NCBI RefSeq assembly: GCF_038632915.1
Contig: NZ_CP152050.1
Span: forward strand, 2,573,001 to 2,637,000
Direction of reading: 5' to 3'
DNA: 64,000 nt
DNA from: Paenisporosarcina sp. FSL H8-0542
GTDB lineage: Bacteria > Bacillota > Bacilli > Bacillales_A > Planococcaceae
The notes beneath the pieces are model-generated. The model did no database searches. It was not told where the DNA came from and saw nothing but the letters and a program-made list of their open reading frames with translations. The position numbers and the translations under genes are program-made. Of the stretch, positions 45,904 through 55,501 are shown one piece after another; within the stretch, counting starts at the first letter, position 1, and every line of letters starts with the position of its first letter.

Positions 45904-46909
45904 AGTGTTTTTCTCCTGTTTTCCCTTCTGGGAAGTAGAAATTACGATAGCATGAGCAACGCACCCAGTGATTCGGTTCTACTTCTTCCAAAACGGGATT
46001 CTCTTGATGTTCTTCCTCACCAATCCATTCGATTCGAGGAGCAAAACGACAACCAGTTCTCTTCAGATTTTGAATCGATGGGACAACCCCATCAATTACG
46101 TGCAAACGACCTTTGTTTGAAAAATTACTTGGGATTGAATTCAATAAAGAGCGTGTGTATGGATGAAGCGGATTCGACAGGATTGTATCCACAGCTGCCA
46201 CTTCAACAATTTGACCCGCATACATAACTGCTACTCGGTCTGCCATTTCGGCTACGACTCCCAAGTCATGTGTAATTAGGATAATGCCGGCCTTTGTATC
46301 TTCCTGTAGTGTTTTCATCAAATCCATAATTTGTGCCTGAATTGTTACATCTAATGCGGTTGTTGGTTCATCCGCTATCAATAGCTTCGGCTCGCAAGCA
46401 AGTGCAATCGCTATGACAACACGTTGTCTCATTCCACCTGATAATTCATGAGGATATTGTGTATAAACGCGTTCTACGTTTGGAATGCCCACTTTCCCAA
46501 GTAACTCATGCGCCTTTTTTTTACGCTGACTCCCTGGAAGTTTCGTATGATACTTCATGGACTCTTCAATTTGTTTCCCGATGCGCACTAATGGATTCAG
46601 AGCTGTCAAAGGATCTTGAAAAATCATACCAATATCATTCCCGCGGATTTTGTTCAAATTCGCATCGTTTAAACGCAATAAGTTTTGATTATTATAATTA
46701 ACTTCACCATCTAATTTTGTTCGCTTTTTTGTGTGAAGCCCCATAATGGAAAGAGCTAATGCGCTTTTCCCACATCCCGACTCACCAACAATCGCTAGTA
46801 CTTCGTTTTCATTTACAGTCAACGTGACATCATCAACCGCTGCATAATACTGCTCTTTAATCTTAAAAGATGTTGAAAGATTGCGAATATTTAACACAGG
46901 ATTACTCAA
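45890..46909 (-). CDS. Peptide ABC transporter ATP-binding protein (AppD/OppD-like)
   Basis: A 339-residue ABC ATPase with Walker [18 protein letters not shown], signature ELSGGMRQRVVIAIAL, Walker [15 protein letters not shown] and [10 protein letters not shown]. The C-terminal extension contains the cysteine region RTGCRFAPRIEWIGEEEHQE, then NHWVRCSCY, a likely iron-sulfur or metal-binding tail of OppD-type proteins. The start is TTG 46909 because GGAGG lies 7 bases upstream; the frame is open to 47050, but without a ribosome binding site. It is the first gene of the operon D-F-B-C-A. Confidence 0.88.
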   Translation of the reverse strand: MSNPVLNIRNLSTSFKIKEQYYAAVDDVTLTVNENEVLAIVGESGCGKSALALSIMGLHTKKRTKLDGEVNYNNQNLLRLNDANLNKIRGNDIGMIFQDPLTALNPLVRIGKQIEESMKYHTKLPGSQRKKKAHELLGKVGIPNVERVYTQYPHELSGGMRQRVVIAIALACEPKLLIADEPTTALDVTIQAQIMDLMKTLQEDTKAGIILITHDLGVVAEMADRVAVMYAGQIVEVAAVDTILSNPLHPYTRSLLNSIPSNFSNKGRLHVIDGVVPSIQNLKRTGCRFAPRIEWIGEEEHQENPVLEEVEPNHWVRCSCYRNFYFPEGKTGEKHYVLT

Positions 46910-47310
46910 ATTAACGCCTCCCACATGTTGGTTTATCTTAGCTGAATAGTATGTATTAGTTCGTTTTATCAGAAAAGTCGAACACTTTTTAAAAATATAC
47001 AATATCTTTCCAAATGTTACAACAATTATTTTTATATTAAATTTACTCATACTGTGTTTAAAGTATGAATGACACGTAAATTAAATAATCATTATTATTA
47101 AATTTAGTTATTTTAATATAGTTATAATTTTAGTTGAATTGATATCTATAGCCTTTTTATTGAGAATTTTAATATATTGCAGTAAATAATATTTAATTCG
47201 TTCATTTGATATGCATATAAAGTTTTTCTACTAAGTAACCATTGAAATTGTTTTCGTCTCCCTAATATTTCGACATCGTCCGACATTATCTAATGGATAA
47301 AACTAACAAA
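46910..47310. other. Intergenic region upstream of the app-like operon
   Basis: About 400 very AT-rich bases. The promoter of the operon must lie here, but I cannot pick it reliably, and I see no gene, repeat or riboswitch. Confidence 0.4.
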
Positions 47311-47348
47311 AAAAGTCTCAATAGCACTTACATGCTACTGAGACTTTA
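47311..47348 (-). terminator. Terminator of fabF
   Basis: AGTCTCA.TAGCA-tgtaag-TGCTA.TGAGACT with TTTTTTTGTT following on the minus strand; directly after the fabF stop. Confidence 0.85.
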
Positions 47349-47353
47349 ACTGT

Positions 47354-48595
47354 TTAATTACGAACTTTTTTGAATAAAAGTGACGCGTTATGTCCACCAA
47401 AACCAAGTGAATTACTCATTGCATACTCGATTTCTTTTTCACGTGAGGCGTTTGCCACATAATCAAGATCACAAATCGGATCAGGATTTTCCAAGTTCAT
47501 CGTTGGAGGCAAAATACTATCATGTATTGCAAGCGAAGTAAATATCGCTTCAATTCCGCCAGCTGCTCCAAGCAAATGTCCTGTCATTGATTTTGTTGAA
47601 CTCATAGCAAGTTTGTAAGCATGTTCACCAAATACTGATTTAACTGCCATTGTTTCAAATTGGTCGTTGTAAGGTGTACTCGTACCATGTGCATTGATAT
47701 AGTCGACATCAGAAGGAGAGATTCCAGCATCCGTAAGTGCTTGTTGCATTGCACGGGCAGCGCCTTCACCCTCAGGAGCTGGTGCTGTGATATGATGTGC
47801 ATCACCAGTTGAACCGTAGCCGATAATTTCTGCATAAATTTTCGCACCACGTGCAATGGCGTGTTCATACTCTTCCAAAATAACAATACCCGAGCCTTCT
47901 CCAATTACAAATCCATCACGGTTTGCATCAAATGGACGTGAAGCGGTCTTAGAATCTTGGTTAAGAGTAAGAGCAGTATTCGAACAGAAACCTGCAACTG
48001 ACATATTTGTTATCGGTGCTTCTGCTCCACCAGAAATCATTACATCAGCCTCTCCACGTTGAATCACTTTAAATGCATCACCGATTGAGTTAGTGCCTGA
48101 TGCACAAGCTGTCACGGTACAAGAATTCATTGCTTTTGCACCGAAATGAATCGATACTTGACCCGCTGCCATGTCCGGAATCATCATCGGGACGAAAAAC
48201 GGACTTACTCGACGATAGCCTCTGTCTAGAAATGTACGGAACTGTGCTTCATATGTTTCCATTCCACCAATTCCAGACCCAATCCATACGCCTGTGCGAA
48301 GACCCAGTTCAGGTGTTAATTCCAAATTTGCATCTTTCATCGCCATAATGGATGCTGCCAGTGCAAAATGTGTAAAGCGGTCCATTTTTCTTGCTTCTTT
48401 ACGCTCGATATATGTTTCGATATCAAAGTCTTTAACCTCTGCTGCAACTTTTGCAGGAAAATCGTCCGGGTTGACGCGAGTCATTGGTCCAATGCCCGAT
48501 CTGCCTTCTTTAATCCCCGCCCAAGTTGTTTCAATATCATTTCCAAGCGGTGAAACCGCTCCTACTCCCGTTATTACAACACGACGTTTTGTCAT
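47354..48595 (-). CDS. fabF: Beta-ketoacyl-ACP synthase II
   Basis: A 413-residue condensing enzyme that elongates acyl-ACP with malonyl-ACP. The nucleophile Cys164 lies in [10 protein letters not shown], and the two active-site histidines are in [12 protein letters not shown] and [11 protein letters not shown]. Length and motifs are those of FabF. The start is ATG 48595, 7 bases after GGGAGAAAA; an ATG 18 bases upstream overlaps that site. It follows fabH by about 110 bases on the same strand, so both probably share the FapR-controlled promoter. Confidence 0.96.
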   Translation of the reverse strand: MTKRRVVITGVGAVSPLGNDIETTWAGIKEGRSGIGPMTRVNPDDFPAKVAAEVKDFDIETYIERKEARKMDRFTHFALAASIMAMKDANLELTPELGLRTGVWIGSGIGGMETYEAQFRTFLDRGYRRVSPFFVPMMIPDMAAGQVSIHFGAKAMNSCTVTACASGTNSIGDAFKVIQRGEADVMISGGAEAPITNMSVAGFCSNTALTLNQDSKTASRPFDANRDGFVIGEGSGIVILEEYEHAIARGAKIYAEIIGYGSTGDAHHITAPAPEGEGAARAMQQALTDAGISPSDVDYINAHGTSTPYNDQFETMAVKSVFGEHAYKLAMSSTKSMTGHLLGAAGGIEAIFTSLAIHDSILPPTMNLENPDPICDLDYVANASREKEIEYAMSNSLGFGGHNASLLFKKVRN

Positions 48596-48703
48596 GATTT
48601 TTTCTCCCTTCATGTGAAAATTGATTTTTATATTAACTGTTTAACATTGCATTACTTGACTGGGTGACAATCGTAACCCAACTGACACTCCATCAAAATA
48701 ACT

Positions 48704-49639
48704 CTATCTTCCCCATTTTAAGCAAATGGCCCCCCATGTTAAACCGCCGCCAAATCCAACAAGAACCACTACATCATCGTCTTTCACTCTACCCACTAAA
48801 ATATCTTCTTTTAATGAGATTGGTATAGATGCAGCAGATGTATTACCGTATTGATTAATTGTTTTGGACATTTTCTCTACAGGTAATTCTAATCGCTGTC
48901 TTGAAGCTTCCATAATTCGAATATTCGCTTGATGAGGCACCAAGAAATCGACTTCATCTTTTGTCAGTCCAGCTTTGACAATGACATTTTCAGCTGATTC
49001 CCCCATTTGACGGACAGCAAATTTATATACTTCCCGACCATTCATTTCAAGGAAGGGACCGTTTTGGAATAAGTGTTTTCCTCCGGAGCCGTCTGCACCA
49101 AGTTCAAATGATAGAATACCTCTGCCTTCCGAAACCTGACCAATGATGGCCGCTCCGGCACCGTCTCCAAATAAGACAGCGGTATTGCGGTCTTCAAAGT
49201 TCGTAATTTTTGATAGTTTTTCAACGCCCACAACTAGAACATACGGATAGACACCCGTCTCAACAAATTGTTTGGCTGTAATCACTCCGTACATAAAACC
49301 TGCACATGCCGCCGAAATGTCCATTGCCGCTGCATTCTTTGCACCGAGTTTCTCCTGAATCATCGTCGCAACAGTTGGAAAAGGCATATCAGGCGTAACC
49401 GTAGCAACCAAAATCAAGCCAATTTGATGAGCTTCGATCCCTGACTCTTCTATCGCTTGTTTAGCTGCTTCGAAAGCCATATCTGAAGTATTAACATCAT
49501 CGTCCGCATATCTTCTCTCTTCTATACCAGTACGAGTACGAATCCATTCATCGGTAGTATCCATTTGTTTTTCCAAATCAAAGTTTGTAACAACACGTTC
49601 TGGCACATATCTTCCTAAGCCGATAATCCCCACACTCAT
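48704..49639 (-). CDS. fabH: Beta-ketoacyl-ACP synthase III
   Basis: A 311-residue enzyme that starts fatty-acid synthesis by condensing acyl-CoA with malonyl-ACP. The catalytic triad is visible: Cys112 ([11 protein letters not shown]), His236 (VPHQANIRI) and Asn266 ([10 protein letters not shown]). Only one FabH gene is present in the window. ATG 49639 follows TGAGGGTG. A FapR operator is centred 40 bases upstream. Confidence 0.96.
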   Translation of the reverse strand: MSVGIIGLGRYVPERVVTNFDLEKQMDTTDEWIRTRTGIEERRYADDDVNTSDMAFEAAKQAIEESGIEAHQIGLILVATVTPDMPFPTVATMIQEKLGAKNAAAMDISAACAGFMYGVITAKQFVETGVYPYVLVVGVEKLSKITNFEDRNTAVLFGDGAGAAIIGQVSEGRGILSFELGADGSGGKHLFQNGPFLEMNGREVYKFAVRQMGESAENVIVKAGLTKDEVDFLVPHQANIRIMEASRQRLELPVEKMSKTINQYGNTSAASIPISLKEDILVGRVKDDDVVVLVGFGGGLTWGAICLKWGR

Positions 49640-49670
49640 ATGACACCCTCATTTCAATTATTATCTTCTA

Positions 49671-49687
49671 TTAGTACCTGGTAATAA
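49671..49687 (-). promoter_or_regulatory. FapR operator upstream of fabH
   Basis: TTAGTACCTGGTAATAA matches the FapR palindrome TTAGTACCnGGTACTAA at 16 of 17 positions. It precedes fabH-fabF and is the counterpart of the site before fabI (18070-18086). Confidence 0.85.
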
Positions 49688-49829
49688 TAATAACGAATTA
49701 AGCATGAAATTTCAACTCATCGTCACGAATTTGCCAAACTTAGAGAAGGTTCTATAAAAGATTCTTTGTCACATTCGGCTCATATGCTATGATGGTAGAA
49801 GTAAATAGTCTGTCCAGAGGTGAAACAAC

Positions 49830-50018
49830 ATGAAATTTGTCATTACATTAATTTGGTCATTTCTACTTGTTACAATGCTGAACTATGTAGTAAGTTCAGT
49901 GGCAGCAGTGCCATTCGACTTTAACTTGGGTGCTATCATCTCACTTGGGTTTGCAGCACTTATCTTCTTGATTTCTGCAATTATTCCTAATGAGCCAGCA
50001 ACACACGAGCACCACTAA
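49830..50018 (+). CDS. YjzD-like small membrane protein (DUF2929)
   Basis: A 62-residue protein with two membrane segments (about residues 4-26 and 33-52) and a short His-rich tail (PATHEHH). It matches the DUF2929/YjzD family, encoded next to fabH in Bacillus; the role is unknown. ATG 49830 follows AGAGGTGAAACAAC. It diverges from fabH, so the FapR region lies between the two promoters, and it is closed by a strong shared terminator. Confidence 0.78.
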   Translation: MKFVITLIWSFLLVTMLNYVVSSVAAVPFDFNLGAIISLGFAALIFLISAIIPNEPATHEHH

Positions 50019-50030
50019 TTCAACAAAACA

Positions 50031-50075
50031 AAAACGGTATCTCCGAAGCTTCCACTTCAGAGATACCGTTTTTTA
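50031..50075. terminator. Bidirectional terminator between yjzD and clpB
   Basis: AAAACGGTATCTC pairs with GAGATACCGTTTT around CGAAGCTTCCACTTCA (which itself pairs as GAAG/CTTC), with a T-run after it and A-run before. Confidence 0.85.
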
Positions 50076-52187
50076 TTAATTGATTATAACTTCTCCATTT
50101 TCAAGGGATACTTCAACATTGCTTCCGGGAGTTAAGTTCCCACCAAGGAGAACTTTTGCTACAGCTGTTTCAACGTGTCGCTGAATAAAGCGACGCAATG
50201 GGCGTGCCCCAAACGCTGCATCCGTTCCCTCACTAACCACCCAATCAATCAATGGCTGGGTGAAAGTAATTGTGATTTCCTGCTCTTTCAACCGATTTGC
50301 TAATTGCGCCAAATACTTCTCCGTAATTGACGTGAAGTGAGAACCTTTTAATGAATGGAACAAAACAATTTCATCCATTCGGTTCAATAATTCTGGTTTA
50401 AAATGTGTTCGAAGTGCAGTCATCACCAAAGATTCCGCTTGGTCGCTATCCTCCAACAAATATTGTGATCCAATATTTGAAGTCAGAATCACTACAGTAT
50501 TTGCGAAGTTGACGACCCGCCCCTGACTGTCCGTAATCCTTCCATCATCCAAAAGCTGGAGTAAGATATTAGCGACATCAGGATGTGCTTTTTCTATTTC
50601 ATCGAGCAAAACGACCGAATATGGATTACGTCTTACCATTTCTGTCAGTTGCCCACCTTCTTCATAGCCGATATATCCTGGAGGAGCTCCTACAAGACGT
50701 GATACGCTGTGTTTCTCCATATATTCGGACATATCAATGCGGATGAAATGATCTTCGGAATCAAATAAATTGGCAGCTAATGCCTTGGCAAGCTCTGTTT
50801 TTCCTACACCGGTTGGCCCCAGGAATAAAAATGAACCAATTGGTTTTGTAGGATCTTTAATACCCGCACGTGCACGCCAAACGGCTTCCGTTACAAATTG
50901 GACAGCCTGATCCTGCCCCACTACACGTTCCTGTAATGTTTCCTTCAATCTAAGAAGCTTATCTCTTTCTCCTTCAACTAATTTCATCACGGGTATTCCT
51001 GTCCAACGAGAAACGATAGAAGCAATTTCCTCCGAAGTCACTTCTTCGCGCAATAAACGATTTTCAGAAGTTGATTCAAGCGCAGACTCAAGTTCAGCGA
51101 TTTCTTTTTCGAGCGTTGGTATTTTGCCATGACGAAGCTCGGCTGCTTTATTTAAGTCATAGCTATTTTCCGCCAGTTCCAGATCTCGTCGGTAACCATC
51201 CATTAACTCACGTTTCTTTTGAATGTACTGAAGGGATTCTTTCTCTTTGGACCATTGATTACGCATAGACTCGGTGGACGTTTTCAATTCATCGAGTTCC
51301 TGTCGTAGTTTAGATAAACGTTGTTGACTTGCCTGATCTTTTTCCTTCATCAATGCTTGTTCTTCTATTTCCAATTGCATCATTCTTCTTGTCACTTCAT
51401 CCAGTTCCTGAGGCATGGAATCAATTTCTGTTCGGATCATCGCACATGCTTCATCCACTAAATCAATTGCTTTATCCGGCAAAAATCGTTCCGTTAAATA
51501 ACGGTCAGACAATTGTGCTGCTGCAACAATCGCCCGGTCATGTATCCGTACAGCATGATGCAATTCAAAACGTTCTTTTAATCCACGTAAAATCGACACG
51601 GTATCTTCAACAGAAGGTTCCCGTACCAAAACTTGTTGGAAACGTCGCTCCAGTGCAGGGTCCTTTTCGATATACATACGGTACTCATCAAGCGTTGTTG
51701 CTCCGATACAATGCAATTCTCCACGTGCCAACATAGGTTTAAGCATATTGCCCGCATCCATCGCACCTTCTGTTTTTCCAGCACCGACAATGGTGTGAAT
51801 CTCATCAATGAAAAGAATAATGCGTCCTTCACTATCTTTAACTTCTTTTAACACCGCTTTTAATCGTTCTTCAAACTCACCGCGGTATTTAGCACCTGCA
51901 ATCAATGAACCCATATCCAGTTCATAAATATCACGTTCCTTCAATCCTTCAGGAACATCCTTCCGTACGATTCGCTGTGCCAATCCCTCAACTATCGCTG
52001 TTTTACCAACACCCGGTTCCCCTATCAGCACCGGATTGTTTTTAGTTTTTCTGGAAAGAATACGAATGACGTGTCTGATTTCCTGATCTCGCCCAATAAC
52101 GGGATCCATTTTTCCATTACGAGCCTGTTCTACTAAATTGCGACCATACAGTTCTAGTGGTCTTTTCTGTTCTTGTTGCTGTTGCAT
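50076..52187 (-). CDS. clpB: ClpB-type disaggregase lacking the N-terminal domain
   Basis: A 703-residue AAA+ unfoldase. The first ATPase domain starts at once ([20 protein letters not shown]; Walker A GEPGVGKT at 56-63; Walker [10 protein letters not shown]), followed by the ClpB-specific coiled-coil M domain (about residues 265-380, e.g. [20 protein letters not shown]) and the second ATPase domain ([25 protein letters not shown], ending [14 protein letters not shown]). Usual ClpB has about 860 residues with a 140-residue N-domain, which is absent here. The loss is not a damaged 5' end: ATG 52187 has a good AAGGAGTG and a promoter with a CtsR box just upstream. It dissolves aggregates with DnaK in related bacteria. 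Confidence 0.92.
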   Translation of the reverse strand: MQQQQEQKRPLELYGRNLVEQARNGKMDPVIGRDQEIRHVIRILSRKTKNNPVLIGEPGVGKTAIVEGLAQRIVRKDVPEGLKERDIYELDMGSLIAGAKYRGEFEERLKAVLKEVKDSEGRIILFIDEIHTIVGAGKTEGAMDAGNMLKPMLARGELHCIGATTLDEYRMYIEKDPALERRFQQVLVREPSVEDTVSILRGLKERFELHHAVRIHDRAIVAAAQLSDRYLTERFLPDKAIDLVDEACAMIRTEIDSMPQELDEVTRRMMQLEIEEQALMKEKDQASQQRLSKLRQELDELKTSTESMRNQWSKEKESLQYIQKKRELMDGYRRDLELAENSYDLNKAAELRHGKIPTLEKEIAELESALESTSENRLLREEVTSEEIASIVSRWTGIPVMKLVEGERDKLLRLKETLQERVVGQDQAVQFVTEAVWRARAGIKDPTKPIGSFLFLGPTGVGKTELAKALAANLFDSEDHFIRIDMSEYMEKHSVSRLVGAPPGYIGYEEGGQLTEMVRRNPYSVVLLDEIEKAHPDVANILLQLLDDGRITDSQGRVVNFANTVVILTSNIGSQYLLEDSDQAESLVMTALRTHFKPELLNRMDEIVLFHSLKGSHFTSITEKYLAQLANRLKEQEITITFTQPLIDWVVSEGTDAAFGARPLRRFIQRHVETAVAKVLLGGNLTPGSNVEVSLENGEVIIN

Positions 52188-52204
52188 ATTCGCGCCACTC
52201 CTTG

Positions 52205-52261
52205 TTTGACCTTTTTTGACTAATTGATTTTATTATAGGATGCTGGGAGGAATATTGTAAA
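52205..52261 (-). promoter_or_regulatory. Sigma-A promoter with CtsR operator before clpB
   Basis: Minus strand: TTTACA (52256-52261), 18 bases, TATAAT (52232-52237), then AGTCAAAAAAGGTCAAA (52205-52221). The last is a perfect CtsR heptad repeat RGTCAAA-NNN-RGTCAAA located after the -10, where repressor binding blocks transcription. Heat inactivation of CtsR should induce clpB. Confidence 0.85.
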
Positions 52262-52487
52262 GAAATGTGCATAGGATTTTTGTGGTGCATAATGTTTGTT
52301 TGGTGAATTTCGTTGTTTAGTTGGGGAAGCATTCATTTGAAATTAAAATACTATGTTAACCTTTACAGTGGTTTATCGTACATTTGCGAAGGGTCTGATA
52401 CTTCACGCTCTTGCGGCTTGCTAGGCGCAAATGTACTCTCTTGTTTTCAATTCAATATCCACAACTTTCTATAATAATGGCATAAAA
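52262..52487. other. Intergenic region upstream of clpB
   Basis: About 225 bases between the clpB promoter and the yitW terminator; together with the promoter this gap exceeds 300 bases. It contains the repeat fragment at 52370-52437; I see nothing else. Confidence 0.5.
52370..52437. repeat. Reversed fragment of the dispersed repeat
   Basis: TTTATCGTACATTTGCG, then CACGCTCTTGCGGC and CTAGGCGCAAATGTAC; read on the minus strand it gives GCTAG...CGCAAGAGCGTGAA...AGACCC...CGCAAATGTACGATAAAC, corresponding to blocks in the second half of copy A (25577-25670). Confidence 0.65.
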
Positions 52488-52515
52488 AATCCACTCACTT
52501 AACTGTGAGTGGATT
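52488..52515 (-). terminator. Terminator of yitW
   Basis: AATCCACTCAC-agttaa-GTGAGTGGATT followed by TTTTATGCC on the minus strand; 12 bases after the yitW stop. Confidence 0.85.
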
Positions 52516-52526
52516 AATAGAATATC

Positions 52527-52835
52527 TTATCTGACACCGAGTGCCATTTTTGCGTAGCGGGACATATTGTCTTTTGACCAACCTGGAGTCCACACAATAT
52601 TGACATCGACTTCTTTAACTTCCGGTAATTCGTATAATGCAGTTTTTACTTGGTCAACAATCATTGGGCCCATTGGGCATCCAAGTGAAGTTAATGTCAT
52701 AGTCACAACTGCAAATCCATCTTCTGATAAATCCACATCATAAACAAGTCCAAGGTTTACAATATCAATACCAAGTTCTGGGTCAATAACATTTTCGAGT
52801 GCACCCATCATGCTGTCGCGCATATCTTGATCCAT
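52527..52835 (-). CDS. yitW: MIP18/DUF59-family iron-sulfur assembly protein (YitW)
   Basis: A 102-residue SufT-like protein. Its features are ALENVIDPELGIDIVNLGLV with DPE, TLTSLGCPMGPMIVDQVK with the conserved Cys, and VNIVWTPGWSKDNMS. The family helps mature or repair Fe-S proteins. I use ATG 52835, 7 bases after AGAGGGG; ATG 52841 overlaps that distance less well. It is followed on the same strand by nothing, and preceded by yitV, reproducing the yitU-yitV-yitW neighbourhood. Confidence 0.87.
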   Translation of the reverse strand: MDQDMRDSMMGALENVIDPELGIDIVNLGLVYDVDLSEDGFAVVTMTLTSLGCPMGPMIVDQVKTALYELPEVKEVDVNIVWTPGWSKDNMSRYAKMALGVR

Positions 52836-52885
52836 GTTCATACCCCTCTCTAACTAACGTATATATTCATCATAACAAATGCAGC

Positions 52886-53659
52886 TTACTGAGACAAATA
52901 GTGTGCAATGAAGCTGGTTGATTCCAGCATCCCTTTTCTTGAAACGGCATGACCCGCAGATTTATCCGTCATAAACTGGAAACGTTCAGGATCATGCACA
53001 TATGATTTTTTCAACGCATTGAAAAAGTTAAAGGTAGGTTCATAAGGAACCACATTATCTTGAACCCCATGCCAGAAAAATACTGGCCGGCCATTCAATG
53101 CACTCGGGTTTAAAGTAAGATCGAATTTTCTTAACGTATCAAACATCTGCATACGCTCCACGTCAGTAATCGGTAATTTAAAGCCACGTGCTTCATACTG
53201 AGCCATTTGTGCCTTCGCCAAATGGACATATCCAGGAGAACCCATCATCACGGCAGCCGTGTCTATCCACGGATAAACATTCAGGCACCCTAATGTTTCA
53301 ATGCCTCCCATTGATGTCCCAGCTAGCCCTATTTTTGTATGGTCCATTATTAAGTTTCGTTCAATTAATTGTTCTCTTAACATAGCTACTTCTTCAATAG
53401 ATGTTAAAATTATTTCCCAGAAGCGCAGTGACAATTGAATTTCATCAAGATTTTCTTGTCTCTCCCCATGCAAATGGGCATCAGGCAGTAACACTCGAAA
53501 GCCTTTCTCGGCCAATTGATAGGCATAATGTAAGTTGTGTTCTTTAGCACTTGTGAAGCCATGAAGAAAAATCACGACTGGTACCTGTTGTTCCCGTAGG
53601 GATTCTTTGTATACATGCAATAGTGGAATATGTCCCCACCGCTCATTTTCAACGTTCAC
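52886..53659 (-). CDS. yitV: Alpha/beta hydrolase, putative esterase (YitV)
   Basis: A 257-residue serine hydrolase. HGFTSAKEHNLHYAYQLAEK forms the oxyanion region; GLAGTSMGGIETLG contains the nucleophile elbow GTSMGG; the acid and base are probably in WHGVQDNVVPYEPT and KSAGHAVSRKG. It is annotated as esterase in Bacillus with unknown substrate. The start is GTG 53659, 7-8 bases after AAAGGAAG; the upstream frame lacks a site. It diverges from yitU. Confidence 0.85.
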   Translation of the reverse strand: MNVENERWGHIPLLHVYKESLREQQVPVVIFLHGFTSAKEHNLHYAYQLAEKGFRVLLPDAHLHGERQENLDEIQLSLRFWEIILTSIEEVAMLREQLIERNLIMDHTKIGLAGTSMGGIETLGCLNVYPWIDTAAVMMGSPGYVHLAKAQMAQYEARGFKLPITDVERMQMFDTLRKFDLTLNPSALNGRPVFFWHGVQDNVVPYEPTFNFFNALKKSYVHDPERFQFMTDKSAGHAVSRKGMLESTSFIAHYLSQ

Positions 53660-53796
53660 TTTTCCACTTCCTTTGTATCTAATACTTGTTATCGTAGCAA
53701 AACAAATCAAAAACTTCAAAAATGAAGTTGGATTTTTTTGACTAATGGATGTCCATGACGATACACTTTACTCTAATAGGAAAGGAGTCATTTAAC

Positions 53797-54603
53797 ATGC
53801 AACCTCATTTAATCGTTTTGGATCTTGATGGAACATTATTAACAGATGAAAAAGTCATTTCTGAAAAGACTTTACATACGTTATTTAAAGCAAAAGAAAA
53901 AGGTCATGAAATAATGATCGCGACTGGACGACCTTATCGTGCCAGTGAAGTTTACTACCACCAGTTAAAAATGCAAACACCCATTGTCAATTTTAATGGT
54001 GCCTTTGTCCATCATCCCACTGACCATACATGGAATCCGATTCATGAACCCATTAATTTGAAAGTCGTAAACGAAGTGATTGATGCCATTCATGATTATA
54101 AATTTCATAACATTATTGCCGAAGTTATGGATGATGTTTACTTGCACTATCATGATGAGAAACTGCTCGACATTTTCAGCTTCGGAAAACCACAAGTAAC
54201 AACAGGTGATATACGAAATTATTTAAAGACCGACCCTACCAGTTTGCTTATTCATGCAGAAGAACATGAAGTTCCTGCCATCCGTCAACACTTACATGAT
54301 GTACATGCAGAAGTGATTGATCACAGAAGATGGGGCGCGCCATGGCATGTAATTGAAATTGTACGCAGCGGCCTAAATAAAGCTGTAGGTATTTCGCATG
54401 TATCGAAACACTTGAATATTCCAAAGGAACGCATTATTGCATTTGGTGACGAAGACAATGATTTAGAGATGATTGAATATGCTGGAACCGGCGTTGCTAT
54501 GGGCAATGCCATTGCGAAACTCAAAAACATTGCAAATGAAGTAACAACTTCAAATAATGACGATGGGATTGCGGATTTCTTACAAGAACGTTTAAAATTA
54601 TAG
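53797..54603 (+). CDS. yitU: HAD-superfamily Cof-type phosphatase (YitU)
   Basis: A 268-residue HAD hydrolase, type IIB cap. Motif I is LIVLDLDGTLL with the nucleophile Asp; motif II is in IMIATGRPYRA; motif III Lys is in LNKAVGISHV; motif IV is AFGDEDNDLEMIEYAGTGVA. Members dephosphorylate flavin or sugar phosphates; YitU is reported as one of the riboflavin-pathway phosphatases in B. subtilis, so 5-amino-6-ribitylamino-uracildione phosphate is a possible substrate. Start ATG 53797 with GAAAGGAGT 8 bases before; 16 upstream codons are open but have no site. Confidence 0.87.
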   Translation: MQPHLIVLDLDGTLLTDEKVISEKTLHTLFKAKEKGHEIMIATGRPYRASEVYYHQLKMQTPIVNFNGAFVHHPTDHTWNPIHEPINLKVVNEVIDAIHDYKFHNIIAEVMDDVYLHYHDEKLLDIFSFGKPQVTTGDIRNYLKTDPTSLLIHAEEHEVPAIRQHLHDVHAEVIDHRRWGAPWHVIEIVRSGLNKAVGISHVSKHLNIPKERIIAFGDEDNDLEMIEYAGTGVAMGNAIAKLKNIANEVTTSNNDDGIADFLQERLKL

Positions 54604-54628
54604 AAATAGTTGATTCAGGAGGATACAA

Positions 54629-55483
54629 ATGAGAATATTTGCAGACAGTGCTTGCGATTTACCGAAATCTTTTTATGAAACAAATCCGGTCACGTTGATT
54701 CCATTACGTGTACATATTGATGATGCCGAATACTTGGATGTCATGACAATCGATTCGACACAAGTTTACGCGGAAATTCGTCAAGGGAAACAACCAAAAA
54801 CTTCACAAGCTTCACCAGAACAATTTTTGTCGTTTTTTGAAGAACTTGCGAAGTCCGGAGAAGAAGGCTTGTATATTGCCTTTTCTTCAGAACTTTCAGG
54901 AACACATAATACCGCAGTTATGATTCGGGAACAGGTAAAGGAAGACTATCCTGATCTTAAATTAACAATCGTTGATTCGCGATGTGCTTCACTTGGTTAT
55001 GGCTTGCTTATAAAGGAAGCCGTCCGATTGATGAAATCTGGAGAACCTATGGAACGTATTGTCGAAATAATCCGTTTTAAAGCACTACATATGGAACATT
55101 TGTTTACAGTTGAAGATTTAGATTATATGGCTCGAGGCGGACGCGTGTCCAAGACCAGTGCTATTATTGGAGGATTATTAAACATCAAACCTCTTCTTCA
55201 CGTGGAAAACGGCAAGCTTGTACCGATTGAAAAATTAAGAGGACGCAAAAAAGTAATGAAACGGATCATTGAACTCATGGAAGAACGCGGTGAGCGTTTA
55301 CATGAACAAACTATTGCAATCAGTCATGCTGACGATGAAGCATTTGCAATGGAAATGAAGGCAATGGTTGAAGAAACATTCCATCCAAAACATGTAGAAA
55401 TTCATATTATCGGATCTGCGATAGGTGCACATACTGGTCCTGGTGCATTAGCTTTGTTCTTTTCAAATCAGATACAGCCATAA
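54629..55483 (+). CDS. DegV family fatty-acid-binding protein
   Basis: A 284-residue DegV/FakB-type protein. It begins IFADSACDLPKSFYE (DSxxDLP), has SQASPEQFLSFFEEL (S-Q-PS/A type), GLYIAFSSELSGTHNTA (SSxLSGT) and RGGRVSKTSAIIGGLLNIKP. Such proteins bind one fatty acid and present it to the FakA kinase for phosphorylation. ATG 54629 follows CAGGAGG. Only 25 bases separate it from yitU and 18 from the next gene, so the three may be one transcript. Confidence 0.9.
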   Translation: MRIFADSACDLPKSFYETNPVTLIPLRVHIDDAEYLDVMTIDSTQVYAEIRQGKQPKTSQASPEQFLSFFEELAKSGEEGLYIAFSSELSGTHNTAVMIREQVKEDYPDLKLTIVDSRCASLGYGLLIKEAVRLMKSGEPMERIVEIIRFKALHMEHLFTVEDLDYMARGGRVSKTSAIIGGLLNIKPLLHVENGKLVPIEKLRGRKKVMKRIIELMEERGERLHEQTIAISHADDEAFAMEMKAMVEETFHPKHVEIHIIGSAIGAHTGPGALALFFSNQIQP

Positions 55484-55501
55484 GAAACGGAGCGAGTGAA
55501 C

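Noticed and set aside
46910-47050. 47-codon N-terminal extension of the AppD-like ATPase
   Set aside because: The extension is AT-rich and lacks a ribosome binding site, while GGAGG stands 7 bases before TTG 46909, where the ABC domain begins.
50076-52187. ClpC instead of ClpB
   Set aside because: The middle domain is the long coiled coil of ClpB, not the short ClpC linker with its UVR motif, and there is no mcsA/mcsB neighbour.
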